A stretch of 64,000 nucleotides of DNA from Acorus gramineus. Lineage: Eukaryota; Streptophyta; Magnoliopsida; Acorales; Acoraceae. Of the stretch, positions 1-12,542 are shown one piece after another (within the stretch, counting starts at the first letter, position 1; each line of letters opens with the position of its first letter). The notes under the pieces were generated by a model. It did not search any database and was not told the origin of the DNA. It saw only the letters and a program-made list of their open reading frames with translations. A program made the position numbers and the translations under genes. The DNA is taken from positions 1,178,001-1,242,000 of the forward strand of contig JAUJYN010000018.1 of NCBI GenBank assembly GCA_030737835.1, read 5' to 3'.

Positions 1-726
1 GTAGGCTGTCTTCTCCTTTTGGTTGGATCCGATGTAGGGACTCCCCGGCGTTGGAAAGATGACCTGACAGAGGGCTCCCGTCCGTAGGTACCTCCGATGC
101 GTCGGACAGTACTGATAGTGTGAGTATACCAGGTAGAGGCTACAGAGTGTGGGAGAGGCTACCGGGTGGACCAGGGGTGGAGAGCGGTCTAGTATGCCCC
201 AAGAGGCCCATTTCACCCCCGTAAAGGGTGAGGGTGAGGGGGGGAGGTGGGTTGGCGATGAAACGACCCACTAGAATGTGTAGTTGCTCCCGTTTTAGGG
301 ACTATAAATTATTTAAGGTTAATATGAATTCTGATGCATGGATTGTGCTATTCACTGAGCGTGTGGCTCACCCCTCGCATATTCTTTTCCTGCAGTTATA
401 TCTGAGTCGGATCTGAAGGAGGAGCTCCCCGAGGCACCACAGCAGTAGCGGAGCAGCGTCACGTTTTGGGTTCTGCGAGTGAGAGGCCATCAGCATCCGC
501 TTCTTGATTGTATGTATTGTTATCCGTGCTTGGGCACACACTTGTATTTGGATGTCATTGTGTATATTGGCTCTCACATGATAGTTGATTATGTATTCGG
601 GTCTGTAATGTGTCTTTGAATTACAGACTCAATCGTTTAAGCTTCCGCTATTTGTATATATTATGTCAGCTACCTTATTGTCTGTGTTGTCATTTTCGAT
701 GTTGTTTAGAGTATTTTATTTGCAAT
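1..726 (+). repeat. Partial A-type Tekay LTR, plus orientation
   Basis: The segment reads in the same direction as the complete plus-strand LTRs at 20784-23882 and 59467-62282 and matches their distal half: the GGATCC-containing block, the GAGGGTGAGGG array near 227-240, the block CTGAGCGTGTGGCTCACCCC at 355-374, and the TTAGCTTCCGCTATTTGTG-like block near 640. It begins before the window and stops before the usual GGGCGTGACA end. It faces the minus-oriented LTR starting at 727, so the two form inverted arms separated by a short loop. No gene is contained. Confidence 0.8.
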
Positions 727-3375
727 GTAGCTGACATAATATACATACATATAGCGGAAGCTTAAACGACTGAGTCTGTAATTCAAAGACATATTACAGA
801 CCAGAATACATAATCAACTGTCCTGTGAGAGCCAATATAAAACAAAGACATCCACATACAAGTATTGTGCCCACGCACGAGTAACAATACATACAAGGAA
901 AAGGGGGATGCTGATGGCCTCTCACTCGCAAGACCCAAAACGCGAACGCTGCTCCGCTACTGGTGCGATGCTTCGGGGAGCTCCTCCTTCAGATCCAACT
1001 CAGCGACAACTGGAGGAAAAAGATATGCGAGGGGTGAGCCACACGCTTAGTGAATGGTACAATCCATGCAACACAACTCATATTAACCTTAAAAATCATT
1101 AAAGTCCCAAGATGGGAGTAACTGCACAAATTGGTGGGTCGTACCGACGCCGGCCCACCTCACCCTCACCCTTTAGAGGTGACATAGGACTCTTGGGAGA
1201 GATTAGACTGCTCTACACCCTTGGTCCACCGGTAGCCCTTTCCCCGGGTAGCCTCTACCTGGTATACTCCCATGATCAGTACGTTCCCGAATGCATCGGT
1301 AGTACCTACGGATGGGAGCCCTCTGTCAGGACAGCTTTTCCCAACCCGGGTAGTTCCTACACGGATCCAACGAAGGGGAGAAAAAAATCTATACTCGCGG
1401 ATACGATCCTCTTGGATCCGTCGACAACGGTTACTAAACACTGATGAGGTAACGAATTCTCAAGAATTCCTCTAGGGCGCATAACTAAGATGCGGGGAAA
1501 AACATATTATTCATAGTGACAAATGCCAAGTATGATCCCCATAAGCGGTCATACACTTGCCTAAACTCATTAGGCAAGATTTGAGACTCAACCTAAGCAT
1601 ATAACGTGGATAATGAATATACAAGGAATTCATCATGGAAGCATTTAAATATTATAATAACAAGGTTATAATATTTTCTAAGGCATGCTTACACTTATAT
1701 ATTCTCATTTTGGTTTAATTAAATTAAACTAGATGGGAACATGCATGGATCAAGGCTTTTCAAACATGGGACATGGTATCTAGGCATGTATGGGCTCCTA
1801 TACATGATACATGGATGTATATCCCTAGCATACAATGTCTAACATGCCATGGGTACATCATAGCATAACATGCATTATCATAAGTTTTTATTCACACAAG
1901 TTAATATGCAGTTATGGTGCCCCAGGGGAGGGCAATGCACGCCAACGTGCTTCAATGCCTCCCAACTGGGTTGGATTGACCCACTCACCACAACCCGGGT
2001 CGTTGCGTGACCGTTCGCCAAGATCTGCAAGACAAGGGCATTCAATATGGTGAGTATAACTACATAAATATACATGGAATTTACTAGAAATGCCAAAGAC
2101 TCGGACAAGCACACATACGGGCTCGCACGCATGCGAGTACGCACGCCAGCCCGAGTGCCCCGACACCTACCCGAACCCTCGGGCAGCCACACGCATGGCC
2201 CCCGCACACGTACGCACGCAAAAGCACGCATGCACGCACGCGCCCCCGCACCCCCTGGTGCACTGCCGTGCGCCTAGACGCGCTGCCACGCTCCCGCGCA
2301 CTGCGCGTCCTGCCCGCGCGCACTCGCGCGCACTACACGCCCGCCCAGCCCCTCGCACACACGTTTGCGAGCCTGCGCGTACGCGCGTGCGCCCGCCAGC
2401 GCGCCCGACTGCGCGCGCCAGCACCCCTCTGCGCGTGCAGACGCGCGCGCACGCGTGCGGATGGCCCCGCGCGCACGCCCAAACCCCTCCCACCCCCTCC
2501 TCAGCCCTCACACACAGCCTACCACCTATGCATGGCATGCATGAACACCCTAACATCCCTAACAACCATTTAAAACAAAGATAAGGGAGGAGGAGAGCTT
2601 ACCAAATAAGGGGAAAGAAAAGGGGAGATATTCGGGTGCCCATGGTGCACCAAAACCACCGCAACCGCCACCACCAACACCACCACCTCCTCAGCCTTAC
2701 TTGGCTGAAAAATCAGGGGCAAAAGGGAGCATGAGAGGGACCCTAAGAGAAGGGAAACAACACCTAATAATCAACAACACATGGACACACCTTGAGTGAT
2801 CTTTCTCTTTCACTTCTCCTCTTCTATTGCTTCTTCTTCTCCTTCTTTTCCTTAAAAACACACACACACACACACACACATAGGGAGAGGGAGACGTGGG
2901 AGATGGTGAAAGAGAGAGAGAGAGATCTCATTTTTCTCAAATGGGGGGGGGGGTGATGAGAAGGGAAAAAGGGGGGGGTGAACCTAAGCTAAACTCACCC
3001 ACTCACAACAAAAATAACCAAAGCTTTCTTACCCTTTAAGCAAGAGGGGGGTGAGGTTACCCAAGGTCACCATAACCACCAAAATATCCCAACACTATTC
3101 CTCCTAACAAACCAGAAACGACCAAAACCCGGATATGATTCAGAACTGCATAATTTTTAAAACTTTACCAGAATTCGATGAAATTTTTATGAGTAGTACA
3201 AAATGGTACCAGGACTCATAATATGCAGTTAGATTTTCAATCGGAGTACTCGAACTCACATAGATAGCTAAAAGTCCAAAATTTTAGCGGCTCCGATCGA
3301 AAAAAGAAAAATTAGAAAATGGCCAGAAATGACCCAAATGTGACCAATAGGCTAAAAAGTGACACATATATAACA
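727..3375 (-). repeat. 3' LTR of E1 (A1 subtype)
   Basis: The right end reads GTGACACATATATAACA in plus orientation, the reverse complement of the A1 LTR start TGTTATATATGTGTCAC, followed by a polypurine tract. Inside are the GGGCGCATAACTAAGATGCG block (1476-1495), a GC-rich alternating CGCACG tract (about 2100-2480), a CCACCACC tract (about 2660-2695), a CA microsatellite (2858-2881), G runs near 2942-2955 and 2971-2977, and the conserved U3 block around TTCGATGAAATTTTTATG at 3175-3192. All long open frames here arise from LTR composition and are not genes. Confidence 0.85.
2858..2881. repeat. CA/TG dinucleotide microsatellite
   Basis: About twelve CA units in the 3' LTR of E1. The partner LTR carries the same microsatellite at about 7372-7394, so it predates the insertion. 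Confidence 0.9.
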
Positions 3376-3391
3376 TTCTTCCCCCCTTAGG
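3376..3391 (-). other. Polypurine tract of E1
   Basis: Read on the minus strand this is a purine run (CCTAAGGGGGGAAGAA) directly before the LTR start TGTTATATATG. It is the expected plus-strand DNA primer of a Ty3/gypsy element. The same tract precedes the 3' LTR at 51207-51222, and a variant does at 17957-17973. Confidence 0.85.
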
Positions 3392-3424
3392 AAATTTTGT
3401 CCACAAAATTTAATACAAAAACAT

Positions 3425-5414
3425 CTAGGAAGGGAAAAGATGTGGATATGCGCCACGCATGGCGTCCTCGCGCTCCCAAGTGGCCTCGGCAGCAGAACGG
3501 TGCTGCCAGCGCACCTTAACCAACCCGACGGTCTTGGTGCGGAGCCTCTTCTCGCGTCGGTCCAGGATCTCGATCGGCTGCTCCACGAATGACAAGTCCA
3601 GCTCAAAAACGAGCGGCTCGAACGGAATAACGTGAGCAGGATCGTGGACGTAACGCCTCAGCTGCGAGACATGGAAGACGTCATGGGCTTGAGCCAACTG
3701 TGGGAGCAGGGCTATGCGATAGGCCACCTCTCCAATCCGCTCAAGGATGAGAAACGGGCCAATGTAACGCGGACTCAGCTTGCCCCGCACACCGAAACGG
3801 AAGATGCCCTTCGACGGGGACACCTTCAGGAAAACATGGTCACCAACCTCGAAGACAAGCTCACGGCGACGACGATCGACGTAGCTCTTCTGGCGGCTTT
3901 GAGCGATTCGGATATGCTCACGAATCGTCTTGACCTTCTCTGAGGTCTGGCGGACGATCTCTGGTCCCTCCAACTGGCGCTCTCCGACCTCGTCCCAACA
4001 CAAGGGAGACCTGCAGCTGCGGCCATAGAGTGCTTCATATGGTGCCATCTGAATACTCGAGTGGTAGCTGTTGTTGTAGGCGAACTCCACCAACGGGAGA
4101 TGCCTCTCCCAACTACCCCCAAAGTCGAGAACGCAAGCTCGCAGCATGTCCTCCAGGGTCTGTATCGTCCTCTCCGACTAGCCGTCCGTCTGTGGATGAA
4201 ACGCTGTACTGAAGTGGAGGTTCGTACCAAGGGTGTGCTGGAGGCTGCGCCAGAACCTCGAAGTAAACCTCGCGTCTCTATCAGAAATGATGCTGACGGG
4301 AGTGCCATGGAGACGAACAATCTCGGAGACAAACAACTGCGCCAGGGTGTCCAGAGAATCGGTGAGTCGAATGGGAAGGAAATGAGCAGACTTAGTCAGT
4401 CGGTCGACGATTACCCAGATGGCATCGCGACCCGAACGTGACCTCGGCAAACCCGAAACGAAGTCCATGGTGATCTGCTCCCACTTCCACTGAGGAATCT
4501 CAATGGACTACAACTTCCCCGCAGGACGTTGATGCTCCGACTTCACCTGCTGGCATACCAAGCAAAGGGCAACGAAGCGGCCAATATCCGCCTTCATCCC
4601 GCACCACCAGTAGCCACGACAAAGGCCCCTATACATCTTCATGCCACCAGGATGCACTGTGTACCTCGAACGATGGGCCTCGTCCAAGATCTTCTGCTTC
4701 AGCTCTACGTCGTTAGGAATACATACCCGGTCTCTGAACCGCAGGATTCCGTCCTCACGAATCTGGTAATCCAACCTCTCGCCCTGGGCGACACCTTCAG
4801 AGAGGACCATAAAGTTAGGATCCCGCCCCTGTGCCATGTGACTCTCGTCAAGGAGAACGGGCTGCACCACTAGCCTGGCCAAAAAGCCACCCGCAGGTGT
4901 CTCTCGAACGCTGATCCAGCAAGCGGCCTCCTCCAGAAGCCTCCAACGACGTACAGCCAAGTGGGCGGCCATGCCCAAGGGCTACCTGCTGAGAGCATCG
5001 GCCACGACATTTGCCTTACCCGGATGGTAAGCGATGTCACAGTCATAGTCCTTCAGGAACTCGACCCAACGTCACTGACGCATGTTGAGCTCCGGCTGGG
5101 ACTACAAGTAAGTCAGGCTCTTGTGATCCGTGAAGAGCTCGAACTCCTCGCCATAGAGGTAGTGCCTCCATATCTTCAGCGCAAAGATGATCGCTGCTAA
5201 CTCCAAATCATGGGTGGGGTAATTCTGCTCATGGGGCTTCAACTGACGCGACGCGTAAGCCACAACCTTACCGTACTGCATCAGGACGCAACCCAAACCC
5301 AGCCGCGATGCATCGGAGTAGACTGCGAATCCACCACTCCCAGACGGAATGGTAAGAATTGGCGCTGAGGTGAGTCTCCGCTTCAACTCCAGGAAGCTCT
5401 CCTCGCAAGATGGG
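3425..5414 (-). pseudogene. pol: pol remnant of E1: RNase H, integrase, chromodomain-like tail
   Basis: Read on the minus strand, right to left. RNase H lies at about 5100-5390 ([16 protein letters not shown], ending TDHKSLTYL). The integrase zinc-binding region lies at about 4540-4740 (H...H then CLVCQQVKSEHQ). The integrase core lies at about 4180-4470 ([46 protein letters not shown]). The integrase C-terminus and a tail of the type ILDRREKRLRTKTV ... VRWQHRS ... ATWEREDAM ... YPHLF, found after integrase in the Tekay/Del clade of chromoviruses, occupy about 3425-4147. In life these would make RNase H and integrase for reverse transcription and insertion. The region is a fossil with several breaks; gag, protease and the reverse-transcriptase palm are not visible in this copy. 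Confidence 0.9.
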
Positions 5415-5500
5415 TGTTATATATGTGTCACTTTTAGCCTTCCGGGCACCTTTGGGACATTTCTGGCAGTTTTTCAACTTTTTCTTTTTCAATCGGAACT
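5415..5500 (+). repeat. Short plus-oriented A1 LTR start fragment
   Basis: The fragment starts exactly with TGTTATATATGTGTCAC and follows the first about 86 bases of plus-oriented A1 LTRs such as 20784 and 59467 (through TTTTTC...ATCGGAAC). It then switches abruptly to minus-oriented LTR sequence. It is probably what is left of an opposite-orientation insertion after recombination with the neighbouring LTR. Confidence 0.75.
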
Positions 5501-7883
5501 CCACCTTCAGATCCGACTCAGCGACAACTGGAGGAAAAAGATATGCGAGGGGTGAGCCACACGCTCAGTGAATGGTACAATCCATGCAACACAACTCATA
5601 TTAACCTTAAAAATCATTAAAGTCCCAAGATGGGAGTAACTGCACAAATTGGTGGGTCGTACCGACGCCGGCCCACCTCACCCTCACCCTCACCCTTTAG
5701 AGGTGACATAGGACTCTTGGGAGAGATTAGACTGCTCTACACCCTTGGTCCACCGGTAGCCCTTTCCCCGGGTAGCCTCTACCTGGTATACTCATATGAT
5801 CAGTACGTTTCCGAATGCATCGGTAGTACCTACGGATGGGAGCCCTCTGTCAGGACAGCTTTTCCCAACCCGGGTAGTTCCTACACGGATCCAACGAAGG
5901 GGAGAAAACAATCTATACTCACGGATACGATCTTCTTGGATACGTCGACAACGGTTACTAAACACTGATGAGGTAACGAATTCTCAAGAATTCCTCTAGG
6001 GCGCATAACTAAGATGCGGGGAAAAACATATTATTCATAGTGACAAATGCTAAGTATGATCCCCGTAAGCGGTCATACACTTGCCTAAACTCATTAGGCA
6101 AGATTTGAGGCTCAACCTAAGCATATAACGTGGAAAATGAATATACAAGGAATTCATCACGGAAGCATTTAAATATTATAATAACAAGGTTATAATATTT
6201 TCTAAGGCATGCTTACACTTATATATTCTCATTTTGGTTTAATTAAATTAAACTAGATGGGAACATGCATGGATCAAGGCTTTTCAAACATGGGACATGG
6301 TATCTAGGCATGTATGGGCTCCTATACATGATACATGGATGTATATCCCTAGCATACAATGTCTAACATGGCATGGGTACATCATAGCATAACATGCATT
6401 ATCATAAGTTTTTATTCACACAAGTTAATATGCAGTTATGGTGCCCCAGGGGAGGGCAATGCACGCCAACGTGCATCAATGCCTCCCAACTGGGTTGGAT
6501 CGACCCACTCACCGCAACCCGGGTCATTGCGTGACCGTTCGCCAAGATCTGCAAGACAAGGGCATTCAACATGGTGAGTATAACTACATAAATATACATG
6601 GAATTTACTAGAAATGCCAAAGACTTGGACAAGCACGCATATGGGCTCGCACGCATGCGAGTATGCATGTACTCACGCAAGCCCGAGTGCCCCGACACCT
6701 ACTCAAACCCTCGGGCAGCCACATGCATGGTCCCCGCACGCGTACGCATGCAAAAGCACGCACGCACGCACCCCCGCACCCCCTGGTGCACTGCTGCGTG
6801 CCCATCCGCACTCCCAGACACGCTGCCGCGCGCGCGCGCACGCCCAGACGCGCTGCCGCGCCCGCGCGCACTGCACGCCCACCCAGCCCCTCGCCCGCAC
6901 GTTCGCGCGCCTATGCATACGCGCGTGCGCCCACCAGCGCGCCTGACTGCGCGCGACAGCACCCCTCTGCGCGTGCAGACGCGCGCACGCCCAAACCCCT
7001 CCCACCCCCTCCTCAGCCCTCACACACACCCTACCACCTATGCATGGCATGCATGAACACCCTAACATCCCTAACAACCATTTAAAACAAAGATAAGGGA
7101 GGAGGAGAGCTTACCAAAGGAGGGGAAAGAAAAGGGGAGGTATTCGGGTGCCCTTGGCGCACCAAAACCACCGCAACCGCCACCACCAACACCACCACCT
7201 CCTCAGCCTTACTTGGTAGAAAAAATCAGGGGCAAAAGGGAGCATGAGAGGGAGCCTAAGAGAAGGGAAACAACACCTAATAATCAACAACACATGGACA
7301 CACCTTGAGTGATCTTTCTCTTTCACTTCTCCTCTTCTATTGCTTCTTCTTCTCCTTCTTTTCCTTAAAAAACACACACACACACACACACACATAGGGA
7401 GAGGGAGACGTGGGAGATGGTGAAAGAGAGAGAGAGATCTCATTTTTCTCAAATGGGGGGGGGTGATGAGAAGGGAAAAAGGGGGGGGGTGAACCTAAGC
7501 TAAACTCACCCACTCACAACAAAAATAACCAAAGCTTTCTTACCCTTTAAGCAAGAGGGGGGTGAGGTTACCCAAGGTCACCATAACCACCAAAATATCC
7601 CAACACTATTCCTCCTAACAAACCAGAAACGACCGAAACCCGGATACGATTCGGAACTGCATAATTTTTAAAACGTTACCGGAATTCGATGAAATTTTTA
7701 TGAGTAGTACAAAATGGTACCAGGACTCATAATATGCAGTTAGATTTTCAATCGGAGTACTCGAACTCACGCAGATAGCTAAAAGTCCAAAATTTTAACT
7801 GCTCCGATTGAAAAAAAAAATTGGAAAATGGCCAAAAATGACCAAAATGTGACCAATAGGCTAAAAAGTGACACATATATAAA
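5501..7883 (-). repeat. 5' LTR of E1 (A1 subtype)
   Basis: The segment parallels 977-3375 closely along its whole length, including the GC-rich alternating tract (about 6640-7010), the CCACCACC tract, the CA microsatellite (7372-7394) and the U3 block. The TCACCC hexamer array has one more unit than in the partner LTR (5673-5698 against 1157-1172). Its right end, GTGACACATATATAA, runs straight into a B-type LTR start. Confidence 0.85.
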
Positions 7884-8780
7884 AGTCATGCTCCAGGGCG
7901 GCCGTCCCCGAGACGTGGCAATATATGAAGTATCAGCTATCAAGTACAAGAGGTCAACAATGACTCCAATAAATAACACACAAGCTGGCAAAGCAATGAT
8001 AACTGATAACTCAACTGAAAAGTGAAAGCATAAAAAAATCAATAATTCTTTAAACCAAAAATATCATTACAGACTCGAATATACAATCAATGTCCTGTGA
8101 GAGCCAAGTCTGGTCCAAATAAAATACAACTCGTGCCACAGGTACGATTTACAATACATAAAATGACTCTAGGACTCCTGACAGCCTCGCACTCTGCCAC
8201 CCGCCAGACAGAACGTTCCACACACAAAAGACCACGCCACTGGGAAGCTCCAGCTCCACGCCCAACACTGCCCCTGAAAAAGAAACAGTATGCGAGGGGT
8301 GAGCTACAAGCTCAGTGAGTGGCTGGAAACCAATCACCATTACAACAGTTCAATGTTAAGGCAATTTCCTTTCAAGGAAAACATGGGTGGAACCCAATGG
8401 ATAACAAGGTCACGTGGCGGCGCGACCAACCTCATCCTCACCCTCACTCCTGGAGGGAGACTCTTGGGACTCTTGGGGGGGGGGGAGACCATACCGTTGG
8501 TCGAAGAGACATGGAATTACTGGTCTACACAACGCTACTGGATCATCTACATCGAGATAACTGTTCAACGATGTCCTTCAACATCGGTATGCAACCGGAC
8601 CCAACAATTATACGAACAGACAAAACGAATGGGTTACGCGGCGACGTGACTTCACCTCATCCTCACCCTCACCCCTAAGGGTGACACAGGACTGTTGGAA
8701 GAAACCCTTTTGTTCTACACCCTTCGTCATCTGGTGGCCTTCTCCCTAGTAGCCTCTACCTAGTATACTCCCATGATTAG

Positions 8781-11700
8781 TGTCACGCCCCAGGGTGGCC
8801 GTCCCCAAGACGTGGCAATAATGAAATATCAGCTATCAATACCTGAGGTCAATAAAGACTCCAACAACAACACACAAGGTGGCAAAGCAAGGATAATGAT
8901 AACTGACTGAAAAGCGGAAGCATAATATATAAACAATGTCTGTAAACCAAAAACATTATTACAGACTCGAATACACAATCACTGTCCTGTGAGAGCCAAG
9001 TCTAGACCAAATAAAATACAACCTGTGCCACATGCACGATTTACAATACATAAAATGACTCTAGGACTGTTGACAGCCTCGCACTCGCCACCCGCCGGAA
9101 GAACGCTCCACGCCCATAAGACCACGCCACAGGGAAGCTCCAACTCCACGCCCAACACTGCCCCTGAAAAGAAACAGTATGCGAGGGGTGAGCTACAAGC
9201 TCAGTGAGTGGCTGGAAACCAATCACCATACAACAGTTCAATACTAAAACAATTTCCTTTGAAGGAAAAACATGGGTAGAAACCCATGGATAACAGGGTC
9301 ACGCGGCGGCGCGACCAACCTCACCCTCACCCTCACTCCCGGAGGAAGACTCTTGGGACTTTTGGGGAGAGACCATACCGTTGGTTGAAGAGACGCGGAA
9401 TTACTGGTCCACACAACACTACTGAATCACCAACCTCACCCTCACCCTCACTCCCGGAGGGAGACTCTTGGGTCTCTTGGGGAGAGACCATACCGTTGGT
9501 CGAAGAGACCCGGAATTATTGGTCTACACAACGCTACTGGATCATCTACATCGGGATAACTGCCCAACGATGTCTTTGAACATCGATACGCAACCGGACC
9601 CAACACTTTGGGAACGGACGAACAACGAATGGGTCACGCAGCGACGTGTCTTCACCTCATCCTCACCCTCACTCCTGGAGGGAGACTCTTGGGACTTTTG
9701 GAAGAGACTTAGACTGCTCTACACCCTTGGTCCACCGGTACCCCTTTCCCCGGGTAGTCACTACCTGGTATACTCCCACGATCAGTACGCTTCTGAACGC
9801 CTCGGTGGTACCTACGGATGGGAGCCCTCTGTCAGGACAGCTTTTCCAACGCCGGGAAGTTCCTACATCGGATCCAACGAAGGGGAGAACGATTCCACGC
9901 TCGCAATATCATTCGTTAGCCCTCTCCCGGGTAGCCTCTACCTGGTACACTCCCATGATCAGTACGCTCCCGAACGCATCGGTGGTACCTACGGATGGGA
10001 GTCCTCTATCAGGACAGCTACAACCCGGGCCTCTTCAACACGGATGACATTGGGAGTAAACATTCCATGTTCGCAAAGCGAACCCAATGGAAAAACAACT
10101 ACTCTCGATAATCACATATCGATGATAGCGAACACTATTGTACTCCCACACGGTTGCGTCGCTCGGACACAAGGGGGTTGCCTCTGCTCTCACGCAGAAA
10201 TAATCATAAGACACATAACCCAACTGGCGGTTCATATACACGCCTAGCATGGGTAGGCCTAGCTTAAGGCCCCAACTACCAGCTTAACAAAACTGATAAG
10301 ATAATGAATTCTCCTGAATTCCAAATGAGTGCATCGCTCGGATGCACGGGGGCGATTTCATCGCTAGCGCTCTAACTAATAAGGTACAACCCGACCACGG
10401 GTCATACCCACGCCTATTCTAGATAGGCCTAATCAGTTTTAACATGCGCATAATTATTACAGGAGAATTCTATCACTGAAGGAACTTGATCTACATGCAC
10501 AATAACCTATGCTTAACTATAGGGGTTCTCCCTAACATGAGTATATGGACTAAACAACACATCATGCAACATACATACAAGGCAAGGCCTAACTACACAT
10601 ACATATGAGGGCACTAATCGTATAAACATACAAAATATACTCTAACATGCGTTGGATATCACCAACTTAAAAGAAAGGGTCAAGCGCGATCTCGCGCACT
10701 AACAGGTGCATGCCAATATTCCAAACGAACCTGAGTCGAGTAGGAAATCGCATCTACTTACTCCGTTCGTTCAGAGGGAGAGGGCGAGAGAGATCATCAT
10801 CTCATGAAGCTGGTCATAGCTTTGCCTCATTAGCATGGGCGCAACAACTACACCACGCCCTCGAGTCTTATCACGAGGGAATATTAGGCAGGTGCCCGTT
10901 ATTAACCCAGACTTAATCATACTGGATATTCCAATTGATATGGTGGGAGTAGTATTACAATACTACCTAAGGCATGCCATATTCTATACATCTATACACA
11001 TTACCAAAAATACATGCCCATACTAGAGGGGCTCATGCAACACAATCATTCATACATGAATACAATATATGTATATAAGCCTAGCATGCAAGATATCTAC
11101 ATATTATAGCTTAAGCATGGCCATACTACTTATCTACACAAGTAGTATAGCTAGGGGGCCCCATCGATGCGCGACGCGCGACTACGCGCGTCGAGCGCAT
11201 CCCGAGGGGGGGGGATTGGATTGAACCACTCACCGCAACCCGGGACCTCGCGCATCCCATCCGACGAGATCTGCAAGGTAAGGGCATCAAATTTGGTGAG
11301 TAACATCACAATTTAACACTTAGAAATTACTAGAATTACCAAAGACTTAGACATGCACGCATACGGGCTCGCACGCATGCGAGCACGCGCGTACGCATGC
11401 ATGCCCAAGTGCCCCAGCACCTACCCGAGCCCCTGGGCAGCCCCACGCATGCCCCAGCACACGCACGCACGCGCACGCACTGGCACCCAGACTTGCACCC
11501 AGACACACGCCCAGGCGCACTGCCCCACGCGCGCACCCGCTCGCTCGCTCCGCGCGCACCCGCGCGCCCGTCTGGGTCTGCCAGCGCTCCTCTGCGCGCG
11601 CACGCGCGTAGACAGGCCCCTACGCGCGCCCAGCCATCCTTAACCCCTTTTTAACCCTCCCCAACCCCTCACACACACTCTAACCCATCTACCTAGCATG

Positions 11701-12542
11701 CATGACCTCCCCAACCATCCCAACAGCCCTAAAAATCAAAAAGAAGAGGAAGAGGACTTACCAAAAGAGGGAAAGGGAAACGGGGAGATGCGGGGCTCGT
11801 GACACGCCCACGGCCACCTCAACCACCACCACCACCACACCTCCTCTTCAGCCTCTCACCAGCCCTTCTTGGCTGAAAAACAGAGGAGAGAAGGGCATAA
11901 ATAAGGGAGCTAGAGAGAGGGGAATCAACAACAACAACAAAGGCACAAAACTCACCTTCATGCACTTGCACCTCCTCTTCTTGCTCCATCTTCTTCTCCT
12001 TGGCATAAAACCAAACACTTGGGGAGAAAGAGAGCCATAAGAGAGGGAGGGAAAGTGTTCCACGAGTTGGGAGAGAGGGGGAGAGAGAGAGAGGGCAAAA
12101 AGGTCATTTTCATGCCCAAATAGTGCCTAGGGGTGACCTTAAGGGGGGCGGTGAGGTTAGGGTTAGGCTCACCCACACACATAACAAATAACCAAAGGTT
12201 TCTTCACCCCTAAGCAAGGTGGGGGTAAGGTTACCAAGGGTCACCACATCCCCAAAATATCTCACACTATTCGACCAACCAGGAACTCTCAAAACCCGGA
12301 TACGGTTTGGAACTGCATATTTTTCAAAACATTACCAGAATTCGATGAAATTTTTATGGGTAGTACAAAACGGTACCATGACCCATAATATGCAGTTAGA
12401 TTTTCAATCAGAGTACTCTAACTCCCGCAGGTGGCTAAAAGCCAAAATTTTAGCGACTCCGATCGAAAAAGAAAAAGGCCCTGAATGACCCAGATGTGAC
12501 CAAGGCTTAACCGAAATGGCTCCAAATGACACAGGCATAACA
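8781..12542 (-). mobile_element. B2-subtype solo LTR, complete, 3762 bp
   Basis: It starts TGTCACGCCCCAGGGTGGCC and ends GACACAGGCATAACA, so both termini are intact TG...CA ends. Flanks are ATTAG (8776-8780) and ATCAG (12543-12547), a 5-bp target-site duplication with one mismatch, matching the uninterrupted sequence in related LTRs. A single LTR between such flanks is what LTR-LTR recombination leaves behind. Contents include a tandem pair of about 115 bp (9316-9545), the palindromic GAATTCTCCTGAATTC block near 10307, a GC-rich alternating tract (about 11350-11640), a CCACCACC tract near 11823 and the U3 block near 12300-12480. The 259-residue frame at 9468-10247 is LTR sequence, not a gene. 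Confidence 0.92.
9316..9545. repeat. Tandem duplication of about 115 bp inside a B2 LTR
   Basis: Two adjacent units begin CAACCTCACCCTCACCC at 9316 and 9431 and include ACCATACCGTTGGTCGAAG or a close form. Equivalent pairs occur at about 37996-38210 and 47744-47980, and in reverse orientation at about 28890-29115. B1 copies at 8430 and 36255 have one unit, so the duplication marks the B2 subfamily. Confidence 0.85.

Larger units (their letters stand above)
727..7883 (-). mobile_element. Tekay-lineage Ty3/gypsy element (E1), broken
   Basis: A minus-strand LTR retrotransposon. Parts seen: 3' LTR 727-3375, polypurine tract 3376-3391, distal pol 3425-5414, and 5' LTR 5501-7883. A small opposite-orientation LTR fragment (5415-5500) sits at the internal/5' LTR boundary. 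The two LTRs are near copies of each other, by eye roughly 97 percent over the stretches compared (1021-1440 against 5545-5965), so the insertion is young by plant standards. No gag, primer site or outer LTR end is visible. The element is incomplete and rearranged. Its right end abuts a B-type LTR directly near 7883. Confidence 0.85.

Noticed and set aside
1150-1175. CCCTCACCCTCACCC arrays as possible telomere-like repeats
   Set aside because: The unit is TCACCC, not CCCTAAA; the arrays are two to four units long and part of each LTR.
9468-10247. A 259-residue plus-strand frame
   Set aside because: It lies fully inside a solo LTR, opposite to LTR transcription, is not kept in sister LTRs, and contains TCACCC-derived SSSPSL-like repeats.
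10710-10916. A 68-residue frame seen again at 42350 and in similar form at 44387
   Set aside because: It recurs because the B LTR recurs. The copy at 58471 does not keep it, and it runs against LTR orientation. No start context or domain supports a gene.
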